Of a stretch of DNA of 64,000 nt, positions 1 through 10,843 are shown piece after piece. A program made the translations under genes and the position numbers. How positions within the stretch are numbered: position 1 is the stretch's first letter; the number at the start of each line of letters is the position of its first letter. Source of the DNA: Rhodosorus marinus (taxonomy: Eukaryota > Rhodophyta > Stylonematophyceae > Stylonematales > Stylonemataceae); the NCBI GenBank assembly GCA_029953675.1, contig JAMWBK010000005.1, positions 496,001 through 560,000 on the forward strand, given 5' to 3'. The notes beneath the pieces are model-generated. The model saw nothing but the letters and a program-made list of their open reading frames with translations, was not told the origin of the DNA and did not search any database.

Positions 1-686
1 TTAGTACACTTTATTAGAATTTTGCTTAGTACGGATCTACTAAGTTGACCTGCGGATTGATGGCGATGATGATGGTGAGCAGCCCCAGTCCAGCTGGGCT
101 GCAGCAGGTGTCATCATTATCAGCACCAGACCATTAAGTATCCACCGTCGTCCTTTTGCCTCGTAGTAGAAGGTGTAACTACCAAGTTGGTTCTGTGTTA
201 GGGTTGTCATGTGACGTCCCATAAACAAAAGGTGGTACATCTAATACTCGTGCCAACCTTTTTATTGGACGAAACGCAACGAGTTTATTCTGTTGATGGT
301 TTCATGTTGGTCAGCCAAAGCACAGGTTTCCACTGACGCCTCTGCGTTTCAGAGAGGTTACCCAAAGTAAGTTACAGCTACCAGGAAGATCGATGTTTGT
401 GGTTCTTCAGAAGTTTTGTTGGCATTCATGCGTTGAGTGCAGCAATAGGTGCGATCGGAAGTAACGAAGAACATGAACACGCCTGCTTTGGGTATCAAGA
501 GAACCACTTCTCAGAATAGGTTAGGCTATGCGGTATATAGACAGGTTTACAAACGATCAAATTTCATGGCTCGCAAGTTTCCAAGACTGGCCAATTGGAC
601 ACTTGGGATGGCTTGGGAACGCTGCAAAATACAGGATAGCTGTGCAAAGATCGTTATCGTAGTTCACACCGACATCTGTTTCGGAT
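1..686. other. No recognisable gene
   Basis: Only short open frames without family motifs are present, and none has a convincing splice context. The stretch lies 3' of the DNAJC9-like gene that is read on the minus strand, so its last few hundred bases probably hold that gene's 3' untranslated region. No repeat or RNA gene was seen. Confidence 0.5.
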
Positions 687-1719
687 TCATCGCTTTGCTG
701 ACTTCTTTTTTTTCTGGGGTTTCGACCCATACTTCGCAGCAAGCGCGTCCGTAAACGCGTCAAAGTCTTTCTCCCGCTGATCTCGTTTCGCTAGAATGCT
801 CAGTGCGAGGTCGGAGCTACCACCAGTTGGTTTGGATCGTTTTCTGATCTTGTTCTTCTTCTGTGTTTCGTTTGCGCGAGGGGTGAAACCCCCGTACTTT
901 GCCCTAAGCTCCTCACTACTCTTCTTGTACTTCTTCGTAGACTTGAGCAAGCTCCCCTGGATCTGCTCGTCGTAAAAGCTGAGATATCTTAGAACATCAA
1001 TCTCTTCACTGTAGGGGATGTATGCCAATATCCTAAAGAACAGTGAGATTTCGCGAGCTGGTTAATCCTTCCGAGCTGGCGTGGACAGGATTAGCGGTAG
1101 TTAATTCCTCACTGTGATACGTTGCCTTTGAAACGCCCATAAAAGTTCATAAGATCCTCCTTTTCTTCATCTGAGTAGCGGTACTTTTTCTGTTGAAATC
1201 GATTGTAAGGATGGATTCCAGGAAGGATCAGCACGTGCAAGTTAGAGCCTTCCATTCGTTACGCTGTATTGTCGCGGTTTACCTCGAAGTTGTCAATGTC
1301 CTCTTGGGTTACTTTCGCGTACAGTTCACGAAAGTATTTGTACGCATCCTCAGGATTCGTTGGAATGAAGTTATCGTCTTCATCGCCGGGTACAATTCCA
1401 GTCTCATCGTAAAGCCTGCGCCTCTCCTTGTCTGTCAACACCTCGTACACTTTCTGCAGCTGCTGGAATTTTTCCGCTGCGTCCTTTTTTCATCGAACGA
1501 AGCCTCCACGATTCAGCCCGACGAAAACCGCCTTCAGATTTCGTGGTCTAGAATCTCGAATCTCACCTTATCAGGATTCTTGTCTGGATGAAGCTTTAGC
1601 GCCAGCACTCGAAACGCCTTCTTTATTTGAGCTTCTGTTGCGTCCGTGTCTACTTGCAAAATATCATACAACGTTGCATTCTCACCATTCTCCTTGCCCG
1701 CTGTCTTTTCCTTCACCAT
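687..1719 (-). CDS. DNAJC9: DNAJC9-like J-domain co-chaperone, 4 exons
   Basis: J-domain protein of the DNAJC9 type. In animals this family pairs Hsp70 with histone H3-H4 handling; the role here is inferred from homology. Exons are 1719-1567, 1483-1283, 1189-1113 and 1032-687, all with GT-AG borders and matching phases, giving 258 residues. The J domain lies near residues 17-80, with LYDILQV at its start, the Hsp70-activating HPD in LHPDKNPDK, and [11 protein letters not shown] after it. Family features continue with EDIDNFE and a conserved mid-region containing FYGRFKGN. The C-terminus is lysine-rich ([11 protein letters not shown]), as in family members. The start is the methionine just before [10 protein letters not shown]. 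An open frame continues 60 codons further upstream without resembling the family, so it is treated as leader. A truncated copy lies 1.2 kb upstream. Confidence 0.9.
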
Positions 1720-2948
1720 CGTCCTGAAGGGTCTCAACGAGCCTTGCTTGTGAATACCAATCAACTGCAATCCGCTAGATTCAAGGAAGCCACCTCTGCC
1801 GATGTGCTTCCCAACCGCATGAACCAATACAGTCTTATGGATCGCTGCTGTTGCGACGCCCTGGCCAATGTGAATCGTCCGAAATGGCAATCTCATGAAC
1901 CAAGCGCGAACCTGATCGCCATCTATCCCTTCTTTAGGACGCTTTGAGAGTATCTCTCCTGGTCAGCTATGCACCTCTTTTAACCGTCTGTTGGAAGGAG
2001 GATGTAGAAGCCTTTCATTCGCGATTGGGAAGGAACAAGCTAAGACGTGCTGACTTGATATTTGAGCTGGGCAAACACTTGCTGATCCAATACATGTTTT
2101 CCAGCTCTACACGATCACATATTGAACTTCAATACGCAGAGGACTATATTAGACGGCTCTAGGCCAAACTTGGGGAGGTAGGAGAAGAGCAAAGGAACGA
2201 ATTCCGGGTACAAGTGGTATCATACTTGACGGGGTTTCGTTCAGGGGGTTTTACCGTTGGGAGTCTCTCGGGTAGTAGAATACAAAAATTAGTGACATCC
2301 TTCTAGGTGTACTAGGGTCGATGCGGGTGTATCGCTTGTGCGTGCTCACCCAATGCTTTTCGGCTCTCCGCCCAGGGCTTAAGTCGACGTCGGTTTTGTT
2401 GGAGATTCTGGATAGCACCTTTCTGTTGGAGGCTGTTTGTACCTCTGAAAGCAGTCACAGTAAGCTACTTGTATCGTTTATAGACTTCGAGCTGCCCAGT
2501 TGTACATCCTCAAGAGAGCTATAACTGCATCACCAATGGTGCCGGAACCGTGACCAATAAGATACCCTCACCGGAAACAAAAGATATTGAATATATACAT
2601 TTTTCAATATTCGTAAACCAATATAAAGGAAAGGATATTCACAAGTTCTTGTTTTATTTATATTTTCAGTCAACGTGTCCATTTTATTTGTTGTAACACA
2701 TTTATTTTCATGAAAAAAATTATTATTACCACCTACTTTAGAAGTTACGAATCAAATTTAATGGCGGGGTTCCTGGGACGGTCTGTCCCACATTTTGAAA
2801 CTGCCGCTGGTGGTCAGGTCCAGCTCTCAGCGGGTTAGTATAGCTTTGGACTGGAACTGCCGTTGGGCCATAGCACTGGTACAATTTTAGGCTGGGTCAG
2901 AGTATCCATTCAGGGTATTTCAACGACTTGGTCACGTAACGAACAGCC
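1720..2948. other. Intergenic stretch between DNAJC9-like gene and its truncated copy
   Basis: No supported gene. A 72-codon frame on the plus strand near 1944-2162 has no recognised relatives and no splice context. Bases 2580-2760 are AT-rich and may be the promoter side of the DNAJC9-like gene or the tail of the neighbouring copy. Confidence 0.45.
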
Positions 2949-3314
2949 CTAACCATATCCCGCATTGCCCAACCATATCCTGCTGCGCCTTTGTCTATCG
3001 ATCAGGACTTCATAATCCTTCTGCAGCTGTTGGAATTGCTCGGCTGCGTCCTGTCCATAACAAAAAAAAACCGAAATAGCTTCAGCCACTCGACGACCTT
3101 GCCTCCCGCACAAAAACCAAAAAAACGCCAAATCGTTCCTTCACGAACTCACCTTATCCGGATTCCTATCCGGGTGGAGCTTACGCGCCAGAGATCGGAA
3201 AGCCTTCTTGATCTGCGCCTCACTCGCATTCTTATCAACTTGCAAGATATCATACAAGCTCACGTTCTCCTTCCCCCCAGGATTCTCCTTACCCACAAAC
3301 TTTTCATTCCCCAT
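2949..3314 (-). pseudogene. Truncated DNAJC9-like copy, J domain only
   Basis: Second, shorter copy of the DNAJC9-like gene, in the same orientation. Exon 1 is 3314-3153 and exon 2 is 3050-2949, with the same intron position as the intact copy (donor right after NPDK). The J-domain N-half is nearly the same (LYDILQV, HPD in [10 protein letters not shown], then DAAEQFQQLQK). After YEVLIDR the frame diverges from the parent (which reads [11 protein letters not shown]) and stops within about 15 codons, inside or next to a short direct repeat around 2950-2980. The product would be 87 residues and would lack the whole histone-binding and C-terminal part. It remains open, so it could still make a small J protein; I favour a decaying duplicate. 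Confidence 0.7.
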
Positions 3315-4294
3315 CCTTCTCAAACCCTACTCCAAACAACCACACACACCTCCCTTCTCCAAACCAAAAAATTTTCCAATCCAAACCATAAACCTTCCTA
3401 CCACAACAATTTATACCATTCCATCCCCTTAAACAGCCAAACCCTATATCCAATACCCTATCCCCTCCCCACCCCCCCCCCCCCCCAAACCCCCTCTATC
3501 ACAACTCCATCCATCTCTATAAAAAGCCACCAACCGCTCTCCCTAGTCCCCAAATCCAAAAAACTCCTAAAAAGAAAGAAAAACCCAACAAAAATACTAC
3601 GAACGCTCGTTCTTCCTAATTTTTCCCCAATCCCCAACTAAAATATCTTAAAATATTTCAATATTTCATGCATGAAATTCAAATGAGATTTCCGCCCTTT
3701 CTCAAATATCATCAATAAAAGTTTAACAATACATTAATTCGGATCCAGACCGTATCCGTTTCTATCAATATTCGAAATCATTTGAAAAATACCTCCAAAA
3801 AACAATATTTTGATAGATCGACGATGTCCTTTTTTGATTTTGAAACGTCTCCCGCCCCCCCCCCTCCACCCCCTCACCCCGGCCACTGCCAAACATCGAA
3901 TTTAGAATGTTTCTTAATTGATAATCTCAAAATCTGCTCAGCGGTGGTTGCCGTGTTACGTATGCCGGGGAATGAGTAGGACAGACTGTCTTTTTGGATT
4001 GGTGTGGTGGAGACGTTTTCTTGAACGGCTTTCGGATCCGATCTACTCTAGGCGCTTGTAAAGGTCGGGCTGAAGGGTGCATAGCTGCTGAGGAATAGAG
4101 TTGGTATCTTTCCTGCCTCCCACTTCTAGTGTAACTATACCGGATCAACGTCGGTGATGATTCCAAGACCGACTGTCGAGGAGTTTTTTTTTTTTTCCCG
4201 AATCCCTGACGGTTTGGCTTGTCGTTTTGCGGATTGCAACTGCAGATTTTCTTCTTAAATCGTCTGGTGAACGTTGTCGCGAGGCCTATTGAAC
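3315..4294. other. Leader and AT-rich region upstream of the J-domain copy
   Basis: Bases 3320-3620 are extremely pyrimidine-rich on the plus strand, with a long C run near 3470. The coding strand of the minus-strand J-domain copy is therefore G-rich just before its start codon. Bases 3640-3800 are AT-rich. A second C run lies at 3850-3880. No coding region is supported. Confidence 0.5.
4136..4170 (+). repeat. 35-bp copy of ALG7 exon 2 sequence
   Basis: Thirty-five bases here are identical to 5464-5498 inside exon 2 of ALG7, which lies 1.3 kb downstream on the same strand. Flanks differ immediately on both sides, so this is a small captured or duplicated gene fragment, not an extended segmental copy. 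Confidence 0.9.
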
Positions 4295-4710
4295 TAGACG
4301 TCCTGGCGGCACACCCCGGGGTCGCGAAAGGAAGAACTAGCGTTTGCAAGTCGGCTAACGGCCGGCGTTTGCTTACTACTTTCGCACTCTCGTCCGCCTC
4401 GTTGGCTCTGATTGAACTCATTCGATCTGAAAGAATAGACTTAACTCCTTTATCCTATTTTCGATCCAGTACTTGCCGTCCTTGCTACTGGCTGCTGACG
4501 CCGTCGTTTAGACGTCCTGGCATACCCCGGTGCTACGAAAGGCAGAGCCAGCGTTTGCGAGTCGGCTACCGGCCTGCTTGCTTATTACTTTCGCGCTCTC
4601 GTCCGCCTCGTTGGCTCTGATTGAGCTGATCCGATCTGAATGAATAGACTCAACTCCATTATCCTAGTTTCGATGGAGTACTTGCCGTCGTTACCACCGG
4701 CTGCTGAGAC
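4295..4710. repeat. Two diverged direct repeats of about 200 bp
   Basis: Copy A runs about 4295-4500 and copy B about 4509-4710, with a period of 214 bp. Both begin with TAGACGTCCTGGC, share the blocks TCGTCCGCCTCGTTGGCTCTG and ACTTGCCGTC, and differ by scattered substitutions and small indels. They sit directly upstream of the ALG7 leader. Open frames inside them are not conserved between the copies, so they look non-coding. Confidence 0.85.
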
Positions 4711-4760
4711 TCCAATCAGGGTACAATAGTACATCTACTACCATTCACATCATACATACA

Positions 4761-4847
4761 ATGCCAGGTGGAAAGAGAAAGCTGCGCCAAGATCGAAGGA
4801 TTCAGGAATGGGATGAAGTGGAACCATTGGCATCAAAGTCTGTGTGA
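4761..4847 (+). other. Possible upstream ORF in the ALG7 leader
   Basis: A 28-codon reading frame starts at the ATG at 4761 and stops 70 bases before the ALG7 start codon. Its product is short and charged, with the basic stretch GGKRKLRQDRR. If it lies in the ALG7 transcript it could act as an upstream ORF; the transcript start is not known. Confidence 0.3.
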
Positions 4848-4917
4848 ATGAACAGAATTTGATCGCCTTTGGATGTTCTGGGAGTTTTGAGGCTGTTTTC
4901 GTCCAACTAGTCTCAGA

Positions 4918-6334
4918 ATGGGGTTGAGAAGCTATTTCATTGTGAGCGTTTCACTCCTTGTCCCGACGCTGGCATATGTTTTCTATGAGGCGGATAAAGT
5001 TGGATTCCGGAAGGAGATAACGGCGTCTATGGTCCTCTGTGTTTTCGGGTTTCTGGGAACTGTGCTCGCTATACCCAGGATGACTCACCTGTTCATTAAA
5101 GCTGATATCTTCGGTTTTGATATAAACAAGCGAGGAACGCCGGGAGGCGATATCAAAATGTAAGCTCGCTTCAGAATTCGTTGACTGTCAGACACCAAAA
5201 TGGGTCTCTTTCAGCTTAGAATGCTTTTCCCTTGACGCTCTATTCCTCACAGACCCGAGTCACTCGGCTTGATAAGCGCGACGATGTACCTTGTTTGTCT
5301 GTGTTTTCTCCATCTCGTGCACGAGCAACCCATTCTGTACACTGCTGCCCTCTCGTCCGTGACGCTGATGACTTTGCTCGGGTTCGCGGACGATATGTTG
5401 GACCTGAAATGGAGGTACAAGCTCTTCTTGCCGTTGATAGCGTGCCTCCCTCTGCTAGTTAATTATACCGGATCAACGTCGGTGATGATTCCAAGACCTT
5501 TAAGAGACTATGTAGGTCTCAACCTCGTCAATGTCGGATACTTGTACCATTTGTACATGGCGCTTATGTCCATATTCTGTACCAATGCCATAAATATCTA
5601 CGCTGGTGAGTTTTGGCACAGGAAGAACATGATCGAAAGAAACCTACGTTGCAAGCTGAATCACGCTGCTGAACCCACCCAACGTCTTGTCAATGCCATC
5701 AGGACTTAACGGACTGGAGGCTGGACAGAGTTTCATTATTTGCTGCTTCATAATGGTCCATAACGCCATGCAGTTTTCGCCGGTTGGGGACAAGGATAAT
5801 CTGGATTCATTGAGGGCGAATAATTTATTGTCTTTGGATATTCTGTTCCCGTTCCTGGGCTGCTGCCTCGGCATCCTGTACCACAACTGGCACCCGAGCA
5901 AGATTTTCGTTGGCGATACGTTCTGTTACTTCGCCGGAATGACTTTCGCGATGGCGTCAATACTCGGGCATTTCAGCGAGACGCTGCTCATCATGTTCAT
6001 ACCGCAGCTCATCAATTTCGTGTACTCTCTACCCCAACTCCTGGGCTTAATCCACTGTCCCAGGCATCGACTTCCAAAGTGAGTGAACTCATCCCACGAG
6101 CTTTATCGACCTGAGACCACTCGATCTAACACCTATTCGGTCTTGCTCAGGTACAATAAGGATACCGGCAAGCTGGAAGGCATCAGGAGCAACCTGAACC
6201 TGGTTAACTTAATTTTAATTCTTACCGGTCCAATGACCGAGGAAAACCTTTGTCGCTTGTGTCTAGTAATGCAAGTTGTCTTCTGTTGCTTAGGCTTGTG
6301 TTTGAGGTTTGTGGTTTTGAAGCTCATTACTTAG
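4918..6334 (+). CDS. ALG7: UDP-GlcNAc:dolichyl-phosphate GlcNAc-1-phosphotransferase
   Basis: First enzyme of N-glycan assembly. It transfers GlcNAc-1-phosphate from UDP-GlcNAc to dolichyl phosphate in the ER membrane, and is the tunicamycin target in known systems. Exons are 4918-5159, 5253-5605, 5703-6078 and 6151-6334, all in phase, giving 384 residues, close to the usual family length. The protein is strongly hydrophobic throughout, with about ten membrane segments. Diagnostic motifs are LGFADDMLDLKWRYK (the Asp-rich catalytic motif), NAINIYAGLNGLEAGQS, FVGDTFCYFAGMTFA and the cytosolic HRLPKYN. The gene converges on INO1 with 314 bp between stop codons. Its leader carries a possible short upstream ORF and follows two direct repeats. 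Confidence 0.95.
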
Positions 6335-6648
6335 TTTTCCAACGGCTTTTCTCCTGTGGAGGGGAGACTCTGGTTGCTCTTGCGTTGTATGCATTCGGTG
6401 ACGATCATCGTCACCAGCGTAGAAAAAATAAAGGCTTCGTTGCGCTTTTTGCAGAGACCAAATACCGTTCGCTTTATTCTCGATCACAGTGGAGCGTTGA
6501 AACGAAAAATTCGAAGAACCATCGAATCGGTCCTGTCGATTCCTACGTTCACTACTCTTGGCACAACGGTAGCCGACTGTATCAAAACAAGAAAACGAGC
6601 CTTTGTTCCCACAGACTCGAGACTCGCCAGTCAATATTTGTGTGTGTG
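6335..6648. other. Shared 3' region of ALG7 and INO1
   Basis: The 314 bases between two convergent stop codons hold no gene. Both transcripts presumably end here. Long overlapping frames on both strands show no family features. Confidence 0.6.
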
Positions 6649-8284
6649 TTACATTTTCCTAATAAAGGGGTTAAGCTTTTGCTCCATGAGCATATCGTTC
6701 TCCGGTTGAAGGCCCAGCAGAGCACGAAGGACGTTCTCAATGCAAGCGCGCTGCTTGAAAAGAGCGTTTACCACTTGGGCGTTCTCGGGAACCATTGGTG
6801 CCTTGAGCAGGTAAGAAAGCAGCGACAAAACGGGGTGCATCCTGGAGTAGTCAGACATTCTTCCAGTCTTGTAGTACAAACGAGTGCTCAGCTCAGCCAA
6901 CAGAACCAGATCGATTATCAGTGGTGAGGCAAGTAGAGAATCCTTAGCGGGGCAGGAGAACAAAAGTTTGGAGTTCAGCCCGCCATTCCCTATCAAGTTT
7001 GTAGCTACTGCATTGTACGCTCACCTCACAGGTATTGTGAATCACAATCGTATTTTTGCCACCCATGAATATATCCGAAGAGTATTCATCCATCGCGCGC
7101 TTGCTGTCACCGACAGCTGGTACATACTTAATTACGACAACGTGATCCGGGTGGTCCCCTCGTCCGTACATTATTTCATTCGATGCGACAACATCATCTA
7201 CCACGTTGCTCTTCGAGATTTCTTTCGATCTGAATTGGGAAGGGGCGGACAAGTTCATCCCATCATTGTTACCCAGGTGGTTGTAACTCACAATCGAAGT
7301 GGGCTTCAGACCTGCCTGAACCAGAAAGTCCATCAAGACACTCTTGAGCTTCGTCTGCCCGCTCTTGAAGTCGTCCCCAGCGATGAACGAATTGTTCTGC
7401 ACCGCCATTTCCACACATCCCGGAACGAAAGTATTTTGCGGTGACCCATTGATGTACGGACAATTCTCGAGGATAGACGCTACGGCAAAGATGGTAGATG
7501 GTGATACCTCGGGGTGGTTTTCCTTGATTGAACGCATAAGATTCTCCGCTGTATCGTTCACTCCAGTCACGACGTCTGAGAACCGCTCAGTATTTGCTGT
7601 CCACAAGACAATGACCTGGTCCAGGTCGTTGTTCTCCTTAAACTCTCGAATATCCTGGCGGATGAGCTCAACGTGATCGAGCTTTTGTGACCCTTCCTTG
7701 AGATTAGTCGCACGCTCGGACTGGTTGGCAGCAATGAAATCCTCGTAGTATATACTCGGAAGCGGTTTCAGATTCTCCATGTGAGGAGCTACCTGCCTCT
7801 GCAGGTCGTAATCGAGCACCTTAGCCCTCTTCATAGACTCAGCCAGGTTTGCATTGCTGATATCCCAACCTCCAATTACAATATCATCGGGGTTCACCAG
7901 AGGTACCATTGAGCTCAATGGAACGTGCACATTTTCGTTTGTGTTAGCGTCGTATCCGAGACGTACAGTAGAAGACATACAGATGGATCCGTAATAGTTA
8001 GCGCGCTGCAAGCCCTCCTTTGTATGCCAGCTCATGCGAGACCTGTTGGCAATAATCGACGCTGTGATCGTAGAGCCATTGTTGCCTCCCCACCCAACCA
8101 TCATCAAACCGAGCCGGGGAATCTTTCTCCCAGTTCTGAACTTGAAAAGATCAGTAACTGGGGTGGCACAGTGAACCCCATCCCTGACCTCGACTTTGGT
8201 GCGGTTGTATTGGTAATCTGCCTCTATCCAATCCGCGTCGTACTGAGCAGTCGTGGACTCAACTCTAACACCCTGAACGACCAT
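6649..8284 (-). CDS. INO1: Myo-inositol-3-phosphate synthase
   Basis: NAD-dependent cytosolic enzyme that converts glucose 6-phosphate into 1D-myo-inositol 3-phosphate, the entry step of inositol and inositol-lipid synthesis. Exons are 8284-7025 and 6942-6649, splitting the conserved HNTCE|DSLLA stretch in phase 0; the product has 517 residues, the normal length. The NAD-binding loop GWGGNNGST lies near residues 64-72. [40 protein letters not shown] and the C-terminal block with AELSTR are all present. The start is supported by the aligned N-terminus (VRVES...EADYQYN). The leader on the coding strand is G-rich, and an AT-rich island lies at about 8860-9250. Confidence 0.97.
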
Positions 8285-9522
8285 GACTTAGTCACTAATC
8301 AACCTAACCCTACCACCCCCCCAACCAGCAAGTTTCACTTAGCAAAAGAGAAAGCAAAAAAGCGGAGCGGGAGTCAAGGTCGACGTGTTATTCACACTCA
8401 ACACTAACAGAGGTCCAGGCTACCTCCCCTCTCCCCACCCCATACACCACAATCCCCATTCCCCCCATAATTTAACTCCTTCCCTCTCTCCATCCCCATC
8501 CCCCCCCCCCCAAACCTCCCTTACGCCGTCCACAAGCCAATTCCCTCCAGTCAATTCAAAGAAAAATATTAACCCTCAAAACATCCAACAACATGTCCGC
8601 TTCAATAAATCCAAAAATTTCAATAAAAACTTCATCACACAAACAGAAGTTTCCAGTTATCATTTCTTACACAAGTTCAGAAAAAAGTATCGCTGATAAG
8701 GATTTGCAGTCCCCATCAATTCATACACCCACCAGCACCAACCTCAACCTCTTCCGTTTCCAGTTCAATTCATACACACACCCAGCACCAACCTCTCCTC
8801 TCATTTCCCCCAACCCCCCCCCATGTTTCGTTATTGTAGAAAATGTATAAACATATGATAATATTCGAAAATATGATATTTTATGATTTTCTTCTATATA
8901 TTATTTTATTGTAGTTTTCATAAAGTTTTATATTTTAAAATAAATTTATGGTTTCCATATATTCTAATATAGATAATAAAAAGAAGATTTATTTGCGCGC
9001 ACTAATATTTACCAAATTGAATGGGAACGAATGAGACGATGGCGCACAATTATTAGAAATTATTTCTAGATCTAAGACTAAATTGAAAGAAATAATTTTA
9101 ATTGGCCAATACTTTCAACATTATGACTCATTGAGGACATGTTAATGAATAATTTTATGGTCAAAACCTATTTCATTTATATGAATATTTTATTTTGGTA
9201 ATAAAACTTGTAAAAATATTACTTGCACGAGAGTATTTATATGTTTTTAGTTCAAATATTTGAACTTTGTTGGTTATCCAACCATTGTGCGTAAAAATCA
9301 ACCACAGCACTTTATTGCAACTGAAAACAAATCGACATGTTTTGTGACTTATCGCGATTGGGATTTGGTTTGATGGCAAATGGCATGATAGCAATCCATT
9401 GAGAACGTCCCCCCCCCGCCCCCTTTCACTCACAAGCTCGGGCAGAACGGGCAGAAGGACAGAGGAAATATATCTGATTGGGAAGAATGGAGATACGCGA
9501 AGCTGACAAAGTTTTTTAGGGC
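8285..9522. other. INO1 leader and upstream AT-rich island
   Basis: Bases 8300-8530 and 8700-8830 are C-rich on the plus strand, so the INO1 coding strand is G-rich there, with a homopolymer run near 8505. Bases 8860-9250 are strongly AT-rich. No coding region is supported. Confidence 0.5.
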
Positions 9523-9965
9523 GTACAATAGCAATAGCACAGGATTTGCATACCACGATTTGCTTCTGGATAGTTCTGATTTCAGCTGAGGGCGGCTGAG
9601 TGGGGTGCCGGTGATGAACGGTATCAAAGCTGTGATCTCAAACACGACACCACGCTGCACTTAATATACGCCCTGCGTGGGACAAAGTTAGCATGCCGAC
9701 TTTTAGAGAACCTAATTCAGTAGAAATTTTAGCATCTATGTGATGCTCTCCTTTCGGGAGTAGAGTATCAAACGGTCCTCGTGCGTGTACAATAGCACAG
9801 GATTTGCATACCTCGCCCTGTTTCTGGAAAGTTCTGATTTCGGGAGTAGAGTATCAACCGGTCATCGTGCGTGTACAATAGCACAGGATTTGCATACCAC
9901 GCGCTGTTTCTGGAAAGTTCTGGTTTCAGCTGAGGACTGAGTTGGGTGCTGGTGATGAACGGTAT
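9523..9965. repeat. 86-bp tandem repeat plus a related third copy
   Basis: Units 9755-9840 and 9841-9926 are ad-jacent 86-bp direct repeats differing at only a few bases; both carry CACAGGATTTGCATACC and TCTGGAAAGTTCTG. A more diverged relative starts at 9523 (GTACAATAGCAATAGCACAG). It shares with the last unit the tail CAGCTGAGG and GGTGATGAACGGTAT, which reach 9623 and about 9965. No coding frame is conserved across the copies. Confidence 0.9.
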
Positions 9966-10050
9966 GCGGTGCGCGAATGTGATGGGGCTGTCACACCAGT
10001 TTTCAGGCTTTGCATCAACTGATTTTTTTTTTGGCTGGTACTGTCCTTTG

Positions 10051-10094
10051 ACAGCATCGAACAAGGGGAGCGCCGTCCCCTTGTTCGATGCTGT
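10051..10094. repeat. Perfect 19-bp inverted repeat
   Basis: Arms 10051-10069 and 10076-10094 are perfectly complementary around a 6-base GC-rich spacer. The arm reads ACAGCATCGAACAAGGGGA. It would form a very stable hairpin in DNA or RNA. It lies about 90 bp beyond the 86-bp repeats and 750 bp past the SKI3 stop codon. Confidence 0.95.
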
Positions 10095-10843
10095 TGCGCA
10101 TGGGCGTCAAGCGTAATTTTATGGAATGCTTTTTTATTTTATTTTCAGTTCTATTCATGGCGTCAGCTGGGAGATTACAAAGAATGGAAGATTCCGGAAT
10201 GCTTTCAATGGTCTCCCAGCAGGTGCATGGAAATGTTGGCGTCTGCATCAGAGATCTCCCAACGCGCGCTGCGTAAACTCCACAGACAACAGGGCATTTG
10301 ACCGTGACAAGGGGACCAAGCGATGGATTCCATGGGGATCCATTGCAAATTGGGGATGAGCCGGCAAAACTCCCGCGACAGTGTTCATAATGGGACACTC
10401 TCACCAATCCAAATCAACCAATTATGTCGCGAGTAGTTTTCACATTCGATACGATGTCCTGATGAGATCGAAGAGCACTCCTCCCCGCATCAGGGACTCT
10501 CCCCATCTTCACCCAGCTACTCTTGGCGTCAACGATGTAGCTTAACGTGCCGAGGTTGATAGGCCTGGTAAAGCTTCTTTCTGAACTAGTTTTCCGAAGA
10601 CTGTCCATTCTCAATAAAACGTTCGAAGCTCGGTTGACATTCGGCGCGGATTGTCTTTGCTTCATTCGACCACGGAGACCAAGCGCACGAGGTTTTTCTC
10701 TCAAGCAGCGCGTTCCCTATCGCAATGCAACAAGCTCTTGCACAACGCAGTCAGATCGATTGATGCTGCGAAGCGACGTTTCAAAGTCGAATTTCAGTTT
10801 TGTTCATGATGCTGGTCGGTGCGCATCGAATTTTCTCGGGTTA
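10095..10843. other. Region 3' of SKI3
   Basis: No supported gene. Open frames on both strands (for example minus 10704-10414) lack recognised motifs and splice context. Part of this stretch should be the SKI3 3' untranslated region. Confidence 0.45.
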
